A stretch of DNA of 6,849 nt, taken from assembly GCA_023437285.1 (NCBI GenBank), contig JAEZGP010000146.1, positions 1 to 6,849 on the forward strand, written 5' to 3'. The translations under genes and the position numbers were made by a program. Numbering within the stretch: position 1 is the stretch's first letter; each line of letters begins with the position of its first letter. This DNA comes from Actinomycetes bacterium (GTDB lineage: Bacteria; Actinomycetota; Actinomycetes; Mycobacteriales; Micromonosporaceae). Under the pieces are notes generated by a model that was not told the DNA's origin, did no database searches, and saw nothing but the letters and a program-made list of their open reading frames with translations. Below are positions 6,459-6,849 of the stretch, piece after piece.

Positions 6459-6495
6459 CACGTGCGTGACCTGGGAGAAGGCGTACGTTAAAGGG

Positions 6496-6520
6496 TGGTG
6501 CCGAAGGTTGGGCACCATTT
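6496..6520 (+). terminator. Hairpin with T-run after the reductase gene, possible terminator or leader structure
   Basis: TGGTGCC (6496-6502) and GGCACCA (6511-6517) form a perfect 7-bp stem around an 8-nt loop, followed directly by TTT. The stem lies 37 bp after the reductase stop and 70 bp before the next start. It could end the reductase transcript or belong to the leader of the downstream gene. The surrounding gap 6459-6587 is clearly more AT-rich than the rest of the window and holds no coding frame I can support. It also contains an 8-bp palindrome, CTGATCAG (6526-6533). I could not place a convincing sigma-70-type promoter there. Confidence 0.4.
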
Positions 6521-6587
6521 CATATCTGATCAGGAAATTAGCGAGTTATCCGATTAGGACCTGTGTACCTCACGAAGGGGAAGGATC

Positions 6588-6824
6588 ATGTCACGCCTTC
6601 GACTTCGACTCTTCACCGTTCTGGTAGGTGCCCTGTTCGCGCTCGGCCTGGGCGCGGGCTCGGCAGCTGCCGCGACTAACGCCACCCAGCCCGAACAGCA
6701 GACCCAGAGCGTCTCGGTCACGACCCACGGCGGCTGGGGTTGGGGCTGGGGCTGGGGCGGCTACTGGCAGCCCTGGTACGGCTACGGATACGGCGGTTAC
6801 TGGTACCCATGGGGCTGGTGGTAG
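6588..6824 (+). CDS. Small exported Gly/Trp/Tyr-rich protein, function unknown
   Basis: This is a 78-residue protein. The start is ATG 6588, preceded by two tandem purine motifs (GAAGG 9 nt and 3 nt upstream). Residues 1-29 are a Sec-type signal peptide: an SRLRLR basic start, a Leu/Val/Ala/Gly core and GSAAAA before the probable cleavage site. The mature peptide has a polar Gln/Thr/Ser stretch (30-47). Its last 31 residues (48-78) contain only Gly (12), Trp (10), Tyr (6), Pro (2) and Gln (1). They run as four GW dipeptides, then a GY block, and end PWGWW. There is no Cys, Lys or acidic residue in this tail. I recognise no family. The composition suggests a self-associating, aromatic-stacking extracellular or wall-surface peptide. 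A ribosomal peptide precursor is an alternative, but the signal peptide argues against it. It is probably monocistronic; the 25 bases after its stop show nothing. Confidence 0.82.
   Translation: MSRLRLRLFTVLVGALFALGLGAGSAAAATNATQPEQQTQSVSVTTHGGWGWGWGWGGYWQPWYGYGYGGYWYPWGWW
6735..6758 (+). repeat. Hexanucleotide (TGGGGY) x4 tandem repeat, G-quadruplex motif
   Basis: Four runs of GGGG at 6736-6739, 6742-6745, 6748-6751 and 6754-6757 are separated by 2-nt loops (TT, CT, CT). This is an ideal four-tetrad G-quadruplex pattern on the coding strand, and so also in the mRNA. It encodes the four GW dipeptides of the small exported protein. The glycine codons could have used GGA or the frame been interrupted; instead GGC/GGT-TGG gives uniform repeats, which suggests expansion by slippage. 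Confidence 0.75.
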
Positions 6825-6849
6825 GTAGCCATCCCTAACCGATGAGAAG

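Noticed and set aside
5093..6469. Long plus-strand frames overlapping the kinase and the reductase
   Set aside because: They conflict with the recognisable kinase and SRD5A-family proteins and translate to His/Arg/Gly-rich sequence without motifs.
6588..6824. Small Trp/Tyr-rich protein as a confirmed RiPP precursor
   Set aside because: It has a typical Sec signal peptide, and no maturation enzyme is visible in the window. The idea is kept only as an alternative.

Overview
The window is very GC-rich, with strong G/C at third codon positions. It encodes a mycothiol-dependent (maleylpyruvate isomerase-like) enzyme, secreted proteins of actinobacterial style, short or leaderless 5' ends and U-less hairpin terminators. 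Together these point to a filamentous actinomycete. Micromonosporaceae-like is my best guess, from gene style only. No rRNA, tRNA, CRISPR array, transposase or attachment site was recognised.

Layout, left to right. (1) Positions 1-2050, minus strand: a large MalT/AfsR-like STAND ATPase regulator whose C-terminus, and so its DNA-binding domain, lies beyond the left edge. (2) Positions 2051-2233: a divergent intergenic region with three heptamers at an exact 11-bp period, the geometry used by SARP/OmpR-type winged-helix regulators. (3) Positions 2234-3082, plus: a secreted protein built of three ~84-residue repeats, each with two cysteines. (4) Positions 3093-3149: a long hairpin between convergent genes, probably a bidirectional terminator. 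(5) Positions 3152-5638, minus: a compact three-gene unit transcribed kinase -> surE -> MDMPI-type protein, with gaps of 9 and 30 bp. (6) Position 5709 onward, plus: a steroid 5-alpha-reductase-family membrane protein, divergent from the operon and apparently translated from a leaderless mRNA. (7) Positions 6459-6587: a comparatively AT-rich leader with a hairpin. (8) Positions 6588-6824, plus: a tiny exported protein whose last 31 residues contain only G, W, Y, P and Q. Its coding strand carries a four-run G-quadruplex motif.

The three-gene operon pairs a sugar/nucleoside-type kinase with a nucleoside-monophosphate phosphatase and a thiol-dependent enzyme. This suggests a small metabolite-handling or salvage/repair pathway, but the substrate cannot be read from the sequence. 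The two secreted products are the least understood genes. The 78-residue Trp/Tyr/Gly protein is the most unusual object in the window. The other functions are family-level assignments made by eye without database searches.
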